From NCBI RefSeq assembly GCF_000214825.1, contig NC_015581.1:1178001-1242000 (forward strand): a stretch of 64,000 bases of DNA. Direction: 5' to 3'. The position numbers were made by a program, and so were the translations under genes. Positions 46,953 through 56,912 of this stretch are shown here, piece by piece. The DNA comes from Thiomicrospira cyclica ALM1 (lineage in GTDB: Bacteria > Pseudomonadota > Gammaproteobacteria > Thiomicrospirales > Thiomicrospiraceae). Position 1 is the first letter of the stretch. Each line of letters begins with the position of its first letter. The notes beneath the pieces were generated by a model. That model made no database searches. It was not told where the DNA came from and saw only the letters and a list, made by a program, of their open reading frames with translations.

Positions 46953-48198
46953 AACGCAACGCCTCCGCTGGTTGAATGCGCGATGCTCGCCAGGCGGGAT
47001 AAAGGGTCGCCACCAACGTCAGTCCAAACGCGAGGATGGACACCGACCAGACATCGCTCCAAAGCAATTTGGAAGGCACTTGGCTGATGTAATAGACATC
47101 GGCTGGAAAAAATTCGAATCCAAACAGGTTTTCAATAAAGGGCACTATCACCCCAATATTGAGTGATAACAACACGCCCAGCACCAACCCTAAAGTGGCG
47201 CCTATAATGCCAATAATCAGCCCCTGAATAATAAATATGGCTTGGATACTCGCCGGTGTCGCGCCCAGCGTGCGTAACACCGCGATATCTTTTTGCTTAT
47301 CGGTCACCACCATCACCATCGTAGACACAATATTAAACGCGGCCACCATAATAATCAGTGCCAACACAATAAACATCATGCGTTTTTCGAGTTGAATGGC
47401 TTTAAAAAAATTGGCGTGCTGCTGTGTCCAATCGCGAATAAAAAAGTTTTCACCACTCATCGCAGTAAAGTCACGGCGAACCTGAAATACTCGAAACATA
47501 TCAGTGACTTTTAACTGCAGACCCGACACGGCACCATCACGATAGCGAAATAGCACCGCCGCATCGGCTAAATGCATATAAACGACACCGGAATCATATT
47601 CATACATACCGGCATTAAACACACCTGTTACCGTCACCCGTTTTACCCGAGGCACGACGCCAACCGGAGTAACGGCCCCTTGCGGTGCCAGCAAGGTAAT
47701 TTGATCGCCAACCGCAACCCCCAAATTAATCGCCAAGTCTTGACCAAGAATTACACCAAACTCACCGGGCATGAGTCTATCCCAGCTTCCTAAGGTTAAA
47801 ATTTGTTCAATATTGGCCACCTGGGTTTCCAGCTCGGGTAGCACGCCACGCACCATCACGCCCTGCACACGATCACGATGACTCAGCATCGCCTGCTCCT
47901 GAATATTGGGGGCCGCGCCAATCACTTGGGAGTGCTGTAACGCCAATTCACGGGTCGCTTGCCAGTCCGCCAAATAGCTCGGACGATCACTAATCGTCAT
48001 ATGCGCGGTCATGCCTAAAATGCGCTCACGCAACTCATGCTGAAAGCCATTCATAATAGACATTACCGTAATTAGGGCCATCACACCCAGAGCGATACCA
48101 ATCATCGAGGACATAGATATAAACGAAATAAAGCCGTTACGCCGTTTCGCACGAATGTAACGGGTTCCCAATAACAGTTCCACCGGCAACTTAAACAT
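46945..48198 (-). CDS. lolC: Lipoprotein-releasing system permease LolC/E
   Basis: A 417-residue inner-membrane MacB/FtsX-type permease: first helix near 25-50 (MSSMIGIALGVMALITVMSIMNGFQ), a ~200-residue periplasmic domain, then three helices near 275-300, 320-350 and 378-400. The N-terminus ELLLGTRYIRAKRRNGFISFIS is diagnostic of LolC/E. Only one such gene is here, so it may work as a homodimer or have a LolE elsewhere. Confidence 0.93.
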   Translation of the reverse strand: MFKLPVELLLGTRYIRAKRRNGFISFISMSSMIGIALGVMALITVMSIMNGFQHELRERILGMTAHMTISDRPSYLADWQATRELALQHSQVIGAAPNIQEQAMLSHRDRVQGVMVRGVLPELETQVANIEQILTLGSWDRLMPGEFGVILGQDLAINLGVAVGDQITLLAPQGAVTPVGVVPRVKRVTVTGVFNAGMYEYDSGVVYMHLADAAVLFRYRDGAVSGLQLKVTDMFRVFQVRRDFTAMSGENFFIRDWTQQHANFFKAIQLEKRMMFIVLALIIMVAAFNIVSTMVMVVTDKQKDIAVLRTLGATPASIQAIFIIQGLIIGIIGATLGLVLGVLLSLNIGVIVPFIENLFGFEFFPADVYYISQVPSKLLWSDVWSVSILAFGLTLVATLYPAWRASRIQPAEALRYE

Positions 48199-48213
48199 AA
48201 CGAAGATAAATCC

Positions 48214-48843
48214 TTATTGACCCGACTGATTGGGATTACCAAACGTCGGCAAACTGGCTTTGGCATGAATCGCCCAAACCCTAAGAAGAAAAACAAGTCC
48301 AATAGCGACGATTGCAGCCCATTCCATAACCGCAAACCATTCCAGCGCGATAACATACACAATCGCTCCCAGTACCGACGCGGTCGCATAAATTTCTTTA
48401 CGGAAAATCAGCGGCACTTCGCCGGCTAACACATCGCGGATGATGCCACCCAATACACCGGTCATCACGCCCATCAATACCACAACTGGTACAGCTAAAC
48501 CAAAATCCAAGGCTTTTTGAGCGCCAATCACCGTAAAGACCGCCAAACCAAGGGCATCTAACCATAATAACAACTTATTAGGAAAGGTAAAAAAACGAAT
48601 ATAGATATAGGTGAACACACTCGCAAACAAAATGACATATAGATAAATCACCTGCTGGGTCCAAAAAACCGGGGTATCAAGGATCAAATCGCGGATAGTA
48701 CCTCCACCGACAGCCGTGACGGTCGCCAACACCAACGCGCCAAACAAATCCAATTGTTTCCGCACAGCCGCCAGCAACCCGGTAATTGCAAACACCAAGG
48801 TTCCTAACAGATCGAGATAAAAAATGCCATCAATAAAGCTCAT
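48214..48843 (-). CDS. TRIC-like membrane protein (YicG/UPF0126 family)
   Basis: A 209-residue protein with seven predicted helices built as two similar halves, each with a Gly-rich stretch followed by IRD: TAVGGGTIRDLILDTPVFW and GVLGGIIRDVLAGEVPLIF. This matches the bacterial trimeric intracellular cation (TRIC) channel family. Physiological role unknown. It is 15 bases upstream of lolC on the same strand. Confidence 0.88.
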   Translation of the reverse strand: MSFIDGIFYLDLLGTLVFAITGLLAAVRKQLDLFGALVLATVTAVGGGTIRDLILDTPVFWTQQVIYLYVILFASVFTYIYIRFFTFPNKLLLWLDALGLAVFTVIGAQKALDFGLAVPVVVLMGVMTGVLGGIIRDVLAGEVPLIFRKEIYATASVLGAIVYVIALEWFAVMEWAAIVAIGLVFLLRVWAIHAKASLPTFGNPNQSGQ

Positions 48844-48987
48844 AGTGCGCCAATTATACGCAGTCGGTCGCTAAAACGCACCCACGCAACACGATTAAAA
48901 CCATGGCAAAAGCTGACAAAGCTTGCAAAACTCATTGGAATTCGGGTTAGAATATTTTCCCATTCATTATGATCACTATTAAACGCT

Positions 48988-51900
48988 ATGTCAGCCAACG
49001 CCCCAAAACAGTCATTATTTCCATTTCAACACCCTAAGCTTGCTGGGCATCGCTCCGACTGGGGTTATTTAAATCTTACCGAGCAGGCCTGGTGCGTTAG
49101 CCAGTTACTAGCACAACACCAAGGTTTAATTGTTTGTCTGTGCCAAGACAGTGCTCAGGCCCAAAGCCTAAGTGAACAATTGGCGATTTTTAGCGATCCT
49201 GCTCAAACGATCATTCAGCTACCAGAATGGGAAACACTGCCCTATGACCGTTTTTCGCCTCACCAAGATATTATTGCCAGTCGCCTGAGTAGTCTGCATC
49301 AATTGCCACAATTGCAACAAGGCTGTTTAGTCATTCCCATTAACAGCCTTGTTCAGCACCTGCCGCCAAAAGACTATGTGCAGCGCCAAAGCCTGCAACT
49401 CGCCGTCGGTGACACCCTAGATATTGCATCGTTTTTAAGTCATCTTGAACAAGCCGGTTACCAACGCGTCAATCAAGTGATGGAACCCGGTGAAATGGCG
49501 GTTCGGGGCGCCTTAATTGACCTGTTTCCGATTGGCAGTCATGCTCCGATTCGTCTAGACTTATTTGATGATGAACTGGAAAGCATTCGGCTGTTTGATC
49601 CAGATACCCAGCTCAGTCAAAGCCAAATTGAACAGATTAATCTCTTACCTGCCAAAGAATATGATTTTTCAGACGAGGGTATTCGTCAATTCCGCTTACA
49701 AGCACGAGAAATTTTTGGTGGCGATGTCCGCAATTCACAACTCTATAAAACCGTCAGTGATCAACAAAACCCCGGTGGGCTGGAATATTATTTACCGATG
49801 TTTTTCGAGCAAACCGACACCCTGTTTGATTACTTGCCAACCAATACGCTATTTATTGAACATTCCGAGCTAGAGGCGGCTTTAGAACACAACTGGCACG
49901 ACTATCTAGAGCGCTATGAAATTGGCCGTCATGATAACCAACGGCCACTGCTGCCGCCACAAAGCCTATTAATGGAAAACCAGGCCTGCTTTAGTGCGCT
50001 AAAAAACTATCATCGTATTCGCTTGCATAGTAATGAGCAGTCACGTCCCGTTACTCAGTTGAACATTCAATTTGATAATCTGCCACTGCCCAATTTACAC
50101 ATTAATCATCAAGTCAAACAGCCGCTCGCGCCATTGCAGGACTGGTTGACGTCGGTTGCTAAACCGGTGATTATTTGCGCCGAATCCTTGGGTCGTCGTG
50201 AAGCCTTATTTAACCTATTACGCCAGCACGCGCTCGAGGTCGAAATTATCGACCAAGCGCACCCAGGCCAGCTAAGTCTGGTCGATTTAAAACCCAGCAG
50301 TCCTATAAACCTAGCCGTGGCACCTATTATCAGCTCAAGCCACGTTACCCCCCTGTGCCTGATTGCAGAATCGGCCCTACTCGGACAACGAGTTGAACAA
50401 AAGCGCCGGCGTAAAAAAGGTCATCAAGACTTTGATCAAGCGATTGCGAATCTCATCGAGTTGGAAATCAACAGCCCCATTGTGCACTATGATCATGGGG
50501 TGGGCCGTTATCAAGGTTTACAAACCCTTGAAATTCAAGGTGAAAACCGTGAATTTATGGTGTTGGAATATGCCAACCAAGACAAACTCTATGTACCCGT
50601 AACCTCGCTTCACTTGGTCAGTCGCTATACCGGCACCTCTGCTGAACACGCGCCATTGCACAAATTGGGCACAGACAAGTGGGATAAAGCCAAACGCAAA
50701 GCCGCTGAAAAAGCCCGCGATGTCGCCGCCGAACTACTCGAAATTTATGCCAAACGTGCCGCTCAACAAGGCATGGCGTTTGAGCTCAGTGACCAGGCCT
50801 ATCAACAATTTTGCTCCGCCTTCCCCTTTGAAGAAACCGACGATCAACTCGAAACCATCGCACAAGTTTTGGCGGATATGCAAGCACCTAAGCCAATGGA
50901 TCGTCTAGTCTGTGGCGATGTCGGCTTTGGTAAAACCGAAGTCGCTATGCGTGCCGCTTTTGTCGCTGCCTATGCCGGCAAACAGGTGGCAATTTTGGTG
51001 CCAACAACGCTATTGGCGCAACAACACTTTGAGAGTTTTCGTGATCGCTTTGCCGAATGGCCAGTTAACATTGCGGTGCTTTCTCGCTTTCAAACCGCTA
51101 AAGAACAAAACCTCACATTAGAAAAACTCGCCGAAGGTGGTATCGACATCGTTATTGGCACCCATAAACTGATTCAAAAGGATGTCAAATTTAACCGCCT
51201 AGGTCTACTGATTATTGACGAAGAACACCGTTTTGGCGTGCGCCAGAAAGAACAACTCAAAAAATGGCGAACCCAGGTGGATATCTTAACCATGACCGCC
51301 ACCCCAATCCCACGCACGCTCAGTATGGCGATGAATGCCCTACGCGACCTGTCGATTATTGCGACACCACCGGCCAAACGTTTGTCGGTGCAAACCTTTG
51401 TGCAGGCCTGGCAACCCCAAACCGTACGCGAAGCCTGTTTGCGAGAACTACGCCGCGGCGGTCAAATTTACTTTCTCTTTAATGAGGTCGATAAGATTGA
51501 TCGCATGGCCGACGATCTCGCCATGTTGATCCCGGAAGCGAAGGTCGCAGTGGCACACGGTCAAATGAACGAACGCCAACTCGAACAGGTGATGCAAGAT
51601 TTCTATCACCGTCGCAGTCAAGTTCTTGTTTGTACCACCATTATTGAAACCGGAATTGACGTACCCAATGCCAATACAATTTTAATTCACCGTGCCGACA
51701 AATTTGGTTTAGCCCAGTTGCATCAATTACGCGGTCGCGTCGGTCGTTCACATCATAAAGCCTATGCCTATATGCTCACCGGTGAACCCAATACACTCAC
51801 CGACGACGCACGCAAACGTTTAGATGCCATTGCCAAGCATGACACGCTGGGTGCCGGTTTTATGCTGGCGAGCCACGATTTAGAAATTCGCGGTGCTGGC

Positions 51901-52470
51901 GAATTGCTCGGCGAAGGCCAATCGGGACAAATTCAAGAAGTTGGTTTTGGGCTTTACAATGAATTGCTGGAACGCACCGTCAAAGCCCTAAAATCGGGCA
52001 AGCAGCCGGCGCTGAGTCTTGAGCTGGAGGCGCATTGTGAAGTTGAACTCGGCAGTGCCGCACTCATTCCTGAAGATTATCTGGCCGATATTCATACACG
52101 CCTCGTGTTTTACAAACGCATTGCCAGTGCCGAAACCGACGCGGAATTGCACGAACTGGAAGTTGAAATGATTGACCGCTTTGGTTTGCTACCCGATCAG
52201 GTCAAAACCCTGTTTAGCACCACGCAAATAAAACTACTGGCACAACCGATAGGCATTATTAAAATCGATGCCAGTGCGGCGATGATTCGGATCCAATTTA
52301 ATGCCCAACCCAAGATTTCGGCCGATAAGCTGATTCAGCTGATGCAAACCCACCCGCAACGCTACAAACTGAAAGGTCAAGCAGAATTAAAAATTCTTGA
52401 TAAGATGGAAACCGTTGTAGATCGGGTGAAACATCTGCAGTTTACCCTCACCCATTTGCAAGCTCATTAA
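48988..52470 (+). CDS. mfd: Transcription-repair coupling factor Mfd
   Basis: Displaces stalled RNA polymerase and recruits UvrA. 1160 residues: an N-terminal UvrB-like module (YDRFSPHQDIIASRLSSL), the CarD-like polymerase-interacting domain near 480-560 (SPIVHYDHGVGRYQGL), the translocase with GDVGFGKTEVAMRAAF, DEEHRFGVRQKE and TATPIPRTL, and the TRG/RecG-like region with HQLRGRVGRS. The C-terminal domain completes it. A TAGAAT at 48948-48953 may be its -10; no clear ribosome binding site precedes the ATG. Confidence 0.97.
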   Translation: MSANAPKQSLFPFQHPKLAGHRSDWGYLNLTEQAWCVSQLLAQHQGLIVCLCQDSAQAQSLSEQLAIFSDPAQTIIQLPEWETLPYDRFSPHQDIIASRLSSLHQLPQLQQGCLVIPINSLVQHLPPKDYVQRQSLQLAVGDTLDIASFLSHLEQAGYQRVNQVMEPGEMAVRGALIDLFPIGSHAPIRLDLFDDELESIRLFDPDTQLSQSQIEQINLLPAKEYDFSDEGIRQFRLQAREIFGGDVRNSQLYKTVSDQQNPGGLEYYLPMFFEQTDTLFDYLPTNTLFIEHSELEAALEHNWHDYLERYEIGRHDNQRPLLPPQSLLMENQACFSALKNYHRIRLHSNEQSRPVTQLNIQFDNLPLPNLHINHQVKQPLAPLQDWLTSVAKPVIICAESLGRREALFNLLRQHALEVEIIDQAHPGQLSLVDLKPSSPINLAVAPIISSSHVTPLCLIAESALLGQRVEQKRRRKKGHQDFDQAIANLIELEINSPIVHYDHGVGRYQGLQTLEIQGENREFMVLEYANQDKLYVPVTSLHLVSRYTGTSAEHAPLHKLGTDKWDKAKRKAAEKARDVAAELLEIYAKRAAQQGMAFELSDQAYQQFCSAFPFEETDDQLETIAQVLADMQAPKPMDRLVCGDVGFGKTEVAMRAAFVAAYAGKQVAILVPTTLLAQQHFESFRDRFAEWPVNIAVLSRFQTAKEQNLTLEKLAEGGIDIVIGTHKLIQKDVKFNRLGLLIIDEEHRFGVRQKEQLKKWRTQVDILTMTATPIPRTLSMAMNALRDLSIIATPPAKRLSVQTFVQAWQPQTVREACLRELRRGGQIYFLFNEVDKIDRMADDLAMLIPEAKVAVAHGQMNERQLEQVMQDFYHRRSQVLVCTTIIETGIDVPNANTILIHRADKFGLAQLHQLRGRVGRSHHKAYAYMLTGEPNTLTDDARKRLDAIAKHDTLGAGFMLASHDLEIRGAGELLGEGQSGQIQEVGFGLYNELLERTVKALKSGKQPALSLELEAHCEVELGSAALIPEDYLADIHTRLVFYKRIASAETDAELHELEVEMIDRFGLLPDQVKTLFSTTQIKLLAQPIGIIKIDASAAMIRIQFNAQPKISADKLIQLMQTHPQRYKLKGQAELKILDKMETVVDRVKHLQFTLTHLQAH

Positions 52471-52489
52471 TCATAGGCCAAACGAATTT

Positions 52490-53161
52490 ATGAAACAGCT
52501 TACCCGCATTTTTGCCACAGCTTGGCTTTTACTACCCCTGATCAGCGCAGCCTTAATTGCGCCAAACATTGCCAAAGCCCAGACCTCTGACACTCCTCAG
52601 GTTCATGTGGAAATTATTATTTTTCAAAGCTTAGCGCAACGGGGTTGGACCGAAGAATACTGGCCACTAACACCAGGCCTGGTGCTATCCGATAACCCTG
52701 TTAGGCTGGATGAAACCACAACCTGGGCAACGCCGGTAGTATTAGATGACCTACAACTCGCCGAGGTGCGCAGTCGCATGACCACCGATCGGGGCTATGA
52801 TGTACTGGCCCATTTTGCGTGGCAGCAACCCGCTTTTAATCGTAACCAAGCACAACCTATTATCATTGACAGTCAACTGCAAAAACGCCGTCATGAAACA
52901 TCACCCATTTACGGGCAAGTCAGAGCCTATCAAGAACGCTTTAATCATGTTGAGATTTTAGTAGAACTAGACCGCAGGATACCGGCCAATCTTCGTGAAC
53001 GTTTTGCTGAACACCAGGGCATCGAATTAGCCTGGTTACCCGACAGTTGGACGTTTGTGATAGACGAATCACGTCGTGTGCGACCTGGAGAACTCCACTA
53101 TGTTGACCACCCACTTTTTGGGGTACTCATTCATGTAAGTCGTGTAAGTCAGCCTGAGTAG
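52490..53161 (+). CDS. csiV: CsiV family periplasmic protein
   Basis: A signal peptide (~1-30) and a ~190-residue domain beginning VEIIIFQSLAQRGWTEEYWP, the pattern of CsiV, described in Vibrio as a peptidoglycan-binding activator of the lytic glycosylase-like PBP pathway through LpoA/PBP1A interaction. The mature C-terminal part (LHYVDHPLFGVLIHVSRV) is also conserved. It follows mfd by 19 bases, the same order as in pseudomonads. Its TAG stop begins a palindrome pair. Confidence 0.8.
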   Translation: MKQLTRIFATAWLLLPLISAALIAPNIAKAQTSDTPQVHVEIIIFQSLAQRGWTEEYWPLTPGLVLSDNPVRLDETTTWATPVVLDDLQLAEVRSRMTTDRGYDVLAHFAWQQPAFNRNQAQPIIIDSQLQKRRHETSPIYGQVRAYQERFNHVEILVELDRRIPANLRERFAEHQGIELAWLPDSWTFVIDESRRVRPGELHYVDHPLFGVLIHVSRVSQPE

Positions 53162-53194
53162 CAGGTCTGCTAATTGCTATAGCAGGCCTGGTTA
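53159..53194. repeat. Twin palindrome unit behind the csiV stop
   Basis: Begins with the TAG stop of csiV: TAGCAGGTCTGCTA (53159-53172), then TAGCAGGCCTGG starting at 53180. It has the same layout as the unit behind ybbP and sits in the gap between convergent csiV and minE. Confidence 0.6.
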
Positions 53195-53212
53195 TTTAAG
53201 CCTTACCAAATT

Positions 53213-53479
53213 TTAGCTCGGACGTTTCGCATCCGGTAAAATCAGATTTAACTCCAACACTTCATAGCCGTTATCGGCATCTAAGGAAATTTGTAAGTTT
53301 TCCTCGTCAATATCCACATAGCGACCAATCACTTCTAAAATTTCTTGGCGCATTTTCGGCAAATAATCGGGGGCAGTTGATTGCGAACGCTCATGTGCTA
53401 GTAAGATTTGCAAACGATCCTTTGCTTGATTGGCAGACCCCTTACGATTTTGACCTAATAGATAATCTAATAATCTCAT
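53213..53479 (-). CDS. minE: Cell division topological specificity factor MinE
   Basis: Drives MinD ATP hydrolysis and pole-to-pole oscillation. 88 residues: an amphipathic membrane-targeting start (MRLLDYLLG), the MinD-contact segment AKDRLQILLAHERS, and the dimerisation domain (MRQEILEVIGRYVDI). It follows minD by 2 bases. Confidence 0.95.
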   Translation of the reverse strand: MRLLDYLLGQNRKGSANQAKDRLQILLAHERSQSTAPDYLPKMRQEILEVIGRYVDIDEENLQISLDADNGYEVLELNLILPDAKRPS

Positions 53480-53481
53480 GA

Positions 53482-54294
53482 CTACTTCCCAAATAACTTT
53501 TTGAACAGACTTTTATGCTCAATCGTTAAAAAACGCTGGGGTTTTTCTTCACCTAAAAACCGTGCCACGATATCTTTATAGGCTTCCGACGCATCGGTAC
53601 CGTCTTGCATAATCACCGGTGTACCGGCATTAGAAGCCTGCAACACATCTTGTGACTCTGGCACCACACCCAATAAATCAACGCTTAATAACTCGACGAC
53701 GTCGTTCATAGCGAGCATTTCTCCAGCCGCCACGCGCATTGGATTATAACGAGTTAACACCAAATGTTCTTTAATCGAATCTTCGCCCTGCTCAGCACGA
53801 CGTGATTTCGCTTGTAGTATGCCCAGAATACGATCAGAATCTCGCACCGAAGACACTTCAGGATTGGTGACAATAATCGCCTCATCGGCAAAATAAAGGG
53901 CTAATTGCGCACCTTTTTCAATACCAGCAGGAGAATCACAAATAATGTATTCAAAGCCGTCCGCTTTTAAATCTTCAATGACTTTACCAACGCCTTCTTG
54001 CGTTAACGCATCTTTATCGCGAGTTTGCGAAGCGGCTAGTACAAATAAATTTGGGGTTTTCTTATCTTTAATCAATGCTTGCTTAAGAGTGGCTTCACCC
54101 TGCACCACATTGACAAAATCATAGACGACACGACGCTCACAGCCCATAATTAAATCCAAATTACGCAAGCCGACATCAAAATCAATAACAGCCACTTTAT
54201 GACCGCGCGCGGCTAAGCCGGCTGAAAAACTTGCGCTGGTTGTGGTTTTGCCCACACCGCCTTTTCCTGAAGTCACTACAATGACACGAGCCAC
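53482..54294 (-). CDS. minD: Septum site-determining ATPase MinD
   Basis: ParA-type ATPase that places MinC on the membrane. Deviant Walker A GKGGVGKTT at residues ~10-18, FDVGLRNLDLIMG as switch region, and a C-terminal membrane-targeting helix (HKSLFKKLFGK). I chose the GTG at 54294 (VARVIVVTSGKGG), which has GGAG five bases upstream and gives 270 residues, the E. coli length. A longer frame to 54321 has no support. Confidence 0.97.
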   Translation of the reverse strand: MARVIVVTSGKGGVGKTTTSASFSAGLAARGHKVAVIDFDVGLRNLDLIMGCERRVVYDFVNVVQGEATLKQALIKDKKTPNLFVLAASQTRDKDALTQEGVGKVIEDLKADGFEYIICDSPAGIEKGAQLALYFADEAIIVTNPEVSSVRDSDRILGILQAKSRRAEQGEDSIKEHLVLTRYNPMRVAAGEMLAMNDVVELLSVDLLGVVPESQDVLQASNAGTPVIMQDGTDASEAYKDIVARFLGEEKPQRFLTIEHKSLFKKLFGK

Positions 54295-54344
54295 AACTAC
54301 TCCTTCACTAAAAAAATACAACTAATTAAAATTATGTATATAGT

Positions 54345-55076
54345 TTACCCTAAAAATTCAAAACGTAAACTTTCTTCGGCCAAATAAACTTCTACCGCCT
54401 GACCACGATACCTCTGTGGTATGTCATCAGCCAATAAAAAGAAGCCGGCAATACACACGAGTTCCGCGTCGAGCTTTTGCACAAAAATGCGGGCATCACG
54501 ATTACCACTACTACCCGCAAATAATTTGCCGCGCATCGCGCCATACACGTGCACATGACCATCCGCTATAATTTCGGCCCCTGGATTAACCGACCCTCTC
54601 ACTAGTAAGTCACGGTCTTTGGCAACAATCTGCTGCCCTGAACGCACCGCACCGCGCACCATTAAAGCGGTCTGATTTGAGATTACTGGGTTAATGGAAA
54701 CATCGGCTTCTCGACTGATCGCTTCAGCAGGTTGCGCAGCCTCAGCTGTGGCAATAGCATCGGGCTTGGGCTTATCTTTTGGATCAAACACCGCCAAGCC
54801 AGCAAACTTTGCTTGCTCCATCACCCCTTGCTCATCGGTACGCACCCCAATCGGCACCAATTCTTGTTGGTGTAAAAACTCGACCAACAACGCCAAAAAC
54901 ATCGGGTCTTCAATGGTGACATCTAACTCTATAACAATTGGCAAGCCTTTAAAAAAAGCCGGTGCTTTGCCAAGAATTTCGACTAGTGATTGTGTAACAT
55001 GATCAATTTCCGCACTCGCTACCTTTAAAATCGATAGCGATAAAACAGAGCCTTTTAAACTGACAGGGTTGGGCAT
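54345..55076 (-). CDS. minC: Septum site-determining protein MinC
   Basis: Inhibits FtsZ assembly away from mid-cell. The N-terminal ~100 residues are the FtsZ-contact domain; a linker rich in Ala/Glu near 105-135 follows; the C-terminal beta-helix starts MVRGAVRSGQQIVAKDRDLLVRG and contains the MinD-binding GSVNPGAEIIADGHVHVYG and RGKLFAGSSG. 243 residues. Confidence 0.95.
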   Translation of the reverse strand: MPNPVSLKGSVLSLSILKVASAEIDHVTQSLVEILGKAPAFFKGLPIVIELDVTIEDPMFLALLVEFLHQQELVPIGVRTDEQGVMEQAKFAGLAVFDPKDKPKPDAIATAEAAQPAEAISREADVSINPVISNQTALMVRGAVRSGQQIVAKDRDLLVRGSVNPGAEIIADGHVHVYGAMRGKLFAGSSGNRDARIFVQKLDAELVCIAGFFLLADDIPQRYRGQAVEVYLAEESLRFEFLG

Positions 55077-55091
55077 ATATCTTCTCTTTAT

Positions 55092-55682
55092 TTAGCCGGC
55101 GCTATCCGAATCAACTATTGACACAGCGACGCCTTGACGCTGCATAAACTGAGCTATCTGTTGATCAAACACACTAATTTTTTCAAACTTATGACCACCA
55201 CCGACCGCACGATGAATCGAAGCACCTTGCAGATAATGTAATGCCCGCTTAGGATCTAAAATCTCATCATCCATTTGTTGTAACAACAAGACGCGCTTAA
55301 GCGTGGCATCTGCTAAGGTTGGAATAAAATAGGGTTTCAGGGGCTCACAAACCTCTTCTGTCCAAACAAATCGCTGATCTTGGCTGGTCGTGTCGATAAC
55401 ATCGACTAAGGGTGCTAAAGGAGGAATCGCTGGATTGATCAATACGACCGGGACTTGATACTTGTCTGCTAAATAGAGCGCATAAAAGCCACCTAAGGAC
55501 GCTCCAATTAGGCCTACCGGTTGGGTTTGAGTTTCTAACCACTGCTCTAGCGTATTGATGGCTAAGGGCACTTTATCAGGTAATGATGGGCAGAACACTT
55601 GGTTACTACCAAAAGCACGCTTAAAATGTCGCGCCTTATAACTTAAACCATTGGATTGATAACCGTGTAAATAGGCTAACAT
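55092..55682 (-). CDS. YqiA-type alpha/beta-hydrolase (UPF0227)
   Basis: A 196-residue small esterase: AYLHGYQSNGLSYKA start, nucleophile Ser in IGASLGGFYALYLADKY near residue 62, an Asp in QQMDDEILDP near residue 138 and the catalytic His in VGGGHKFE near residue 162. E. coli YqiA has esterase activity on short chains; the natural substrate is unknown. It lies 15 bases before minC on the same strand. Confidence 0.88.
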   Translation of the reverse strand: MLAYLHGYQSNGLSYKARHFKRAFGSNQVFCPSLPDKVPLAINTLEQWLETQTQPVGLIGASLGGFYALYLADKYQVPVVLINPAIPPLAPLVDVIDTTSQDQRFVWTEEVCEPLKPYFIPTLADATLKRVLLLQQMDDEILDPKRALHYLQGASIHRAVGGGHKFEKISVFDQQIAQFMQRQGVAVSIVDSDSAG

Positions 55683-55693
55683 CGAAACCCTCC

Positions 55694-55912
55694 TTAACCT
55701 TGTAACCAGGCATCAAACACATACCAAATAATATAACCGCCATACATCACTACAAAAACCCCGCTAAGTAGGGTTATCGGGCGCAGTCCTTTTAGACCTT
55801 TTTGTTCGGGAATCACCTCGCCACGCCATTGCATTTTTTTGCGCTGCCACTGGTATTTAATAAACCAAATAAAAAACACCAATACCAATAACAAACCCAA
55901 AAACTTAAGCAT
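55694..55912 (-). CDS. Small membrane protein of unknown function
   Basis: 72 residues with two helices (residues ~3-19 and ~47-67) and a basic segment after the first (KYQWQRKKMQWRGE). No family recognised. Its start overlaps the end of kdsB by 8 bases and it is spaced 11 bases from the YqiA-like gene, so it belongs to this operon. Confidence 0.65.
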   Translation of the reverse strand: MLKFLGLLLVLVFFIWFIKYQWQRKKMQWRGEVIPEQKGLKGLRPITLLSGVFVVMYGGYIIWYVFDAWLQG

Positions 55913-56672
55913 TTAGCAGGCCTGCTATTTTTACACGCACCTTATCAAGCTCTGCTTGGGTATCCACCCCTATCCCAGCATCCATTAATGCTTCCAGCAC
56001 TAGAATCGGTTCACCATGCCACAACACACGCAGTTGCTCCAACCGCTCAATCATTTCCAGCTCACACACCGGCCAGTTGACATAACGCTCCACAAACCCG
56101 GCACGATACGCATACAAGCCAATATGGCGGCGATAAGGCCAACTAGGCCATTGCTTGGGATCTTCTGCAAAAGCATCACGCGCCCATGGCATCGGGGCGC
56201 GACTAAAGGTAATGGCAAAATCTTTGGCATCGGTAACCACTTTTACCGCGTGTGGGCTAAATAAGATATCCAGATCCGTAATGGGTTCAGACAGCGTCGC
56301 CATTTCAACATCATGACGTCCCATTAAGGCATGAGCAACTTGATCAATCAGCGCAGGTGGCAACATCGGCTCATCCCCCTGCAGGTTCACAATCACCTCG
56401 TCACAGGGTAAACTCAAACGCTCAATCACCTCGGCAATCCGCTCGGTACCTGATTCGTGCCGGTCCGAGGTTAAACACACCTCCGCGCCCATTGCCAAAC
56501 AGGCCTGCTGAACTTCAAACGATTCGGTTGCGATAATCACGCGGGTGGCGGCGCTCTTAATCGCGTTTTGCCAGGTCCAATAAATCATCGGCTGGCCAGC
56601 AATATCCAGTAATGGCTTACCCATCAATCGGGTTGACGCATAACGAGCAGGTATGATGACAGTAAATGCCAT
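55905..56672 (-). CDS. kdsB: 3-deoxy-manno-octulosonate cytidylyltransferase
   Basis: Activates Kdo as CMP-Kdo for lipopolysaccharide core. 255 residues; IIPARYASTRLMGKPL is the nucleotide-binding start, and LQGDEPMLPPALIDQ near residue 98 holds the Mg2+ Asp. HIGLYAYRAGF is a further signature. The order lpxK-ycaR-kdsB equals E. coli. A CAGGCCTG palindrome makes up its C-terminal AGLLNA codons. Confidence 0.96.
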   Translation of the reverse strand: MAFTVIIPARYASTRLMGKPLLDIAGQPMIYWTWQNAIKSAATRVIIATESFEVQQACLAMGAEVCLTSDRHESGTERIAEVIERLSLPCDEVIVNLQGDEPMLPPALIDQVAHALMGRHDVEMATLSEPITDLDILFSPHAVKVVTDAKDFAITFSRAPMPWARDAFAEDPKQWPSWPYRRHIGLYAYRAGFVERYVNWPVCELEMIERLEQLRVLWHGEPILVLEALMDAGIGVDTQAELDKVRVKIAGLLNA

Positions 56673-56677
56673 GTTGG

Positions 56678-56884
56678 CTAACCTTTTAACTTGCGATAAT
56701 GTTCGGCCTCTTCGGCACTAATAACCCGAGCCTCATCTTCTAGCATCACCGGAATATCATCTCGAATCGGATAGGCTAGATTGGCCGCGGTGGCAATAAG
56801 CTCTTGTTTTTCTTTGTCATAATACAACTTGGTTTTTGTAACAGGACATACCAAAATATCGAGCAGGTTCGGATTTAAACTCAT
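56678..56884 (-). CDS. ycaR: Trm112-like protein YcaR
   Basis: A 68-residue zinc-ribbon-like protein of the Trm112 family: [23 protein letters not shown] then [18 protein letters not shown]. Only one Cys remains, so zinc binding as in eukaryotic Trm112 is unlikely. It sits between lpxK and kdsB, 5 bases upstream of kdsB. Confidence 0.92.
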   Translation of the reverse strand: MSLNPNLLDILVCPVTKTKLYYDKEKQELIATAANLAYPIRDDIPVMLEDEARVISAEEAEHYRKLKG

Positions 56885-56912
56885 TGTTGTTCTCGCCTTT
56901 TAATGCCTAAGA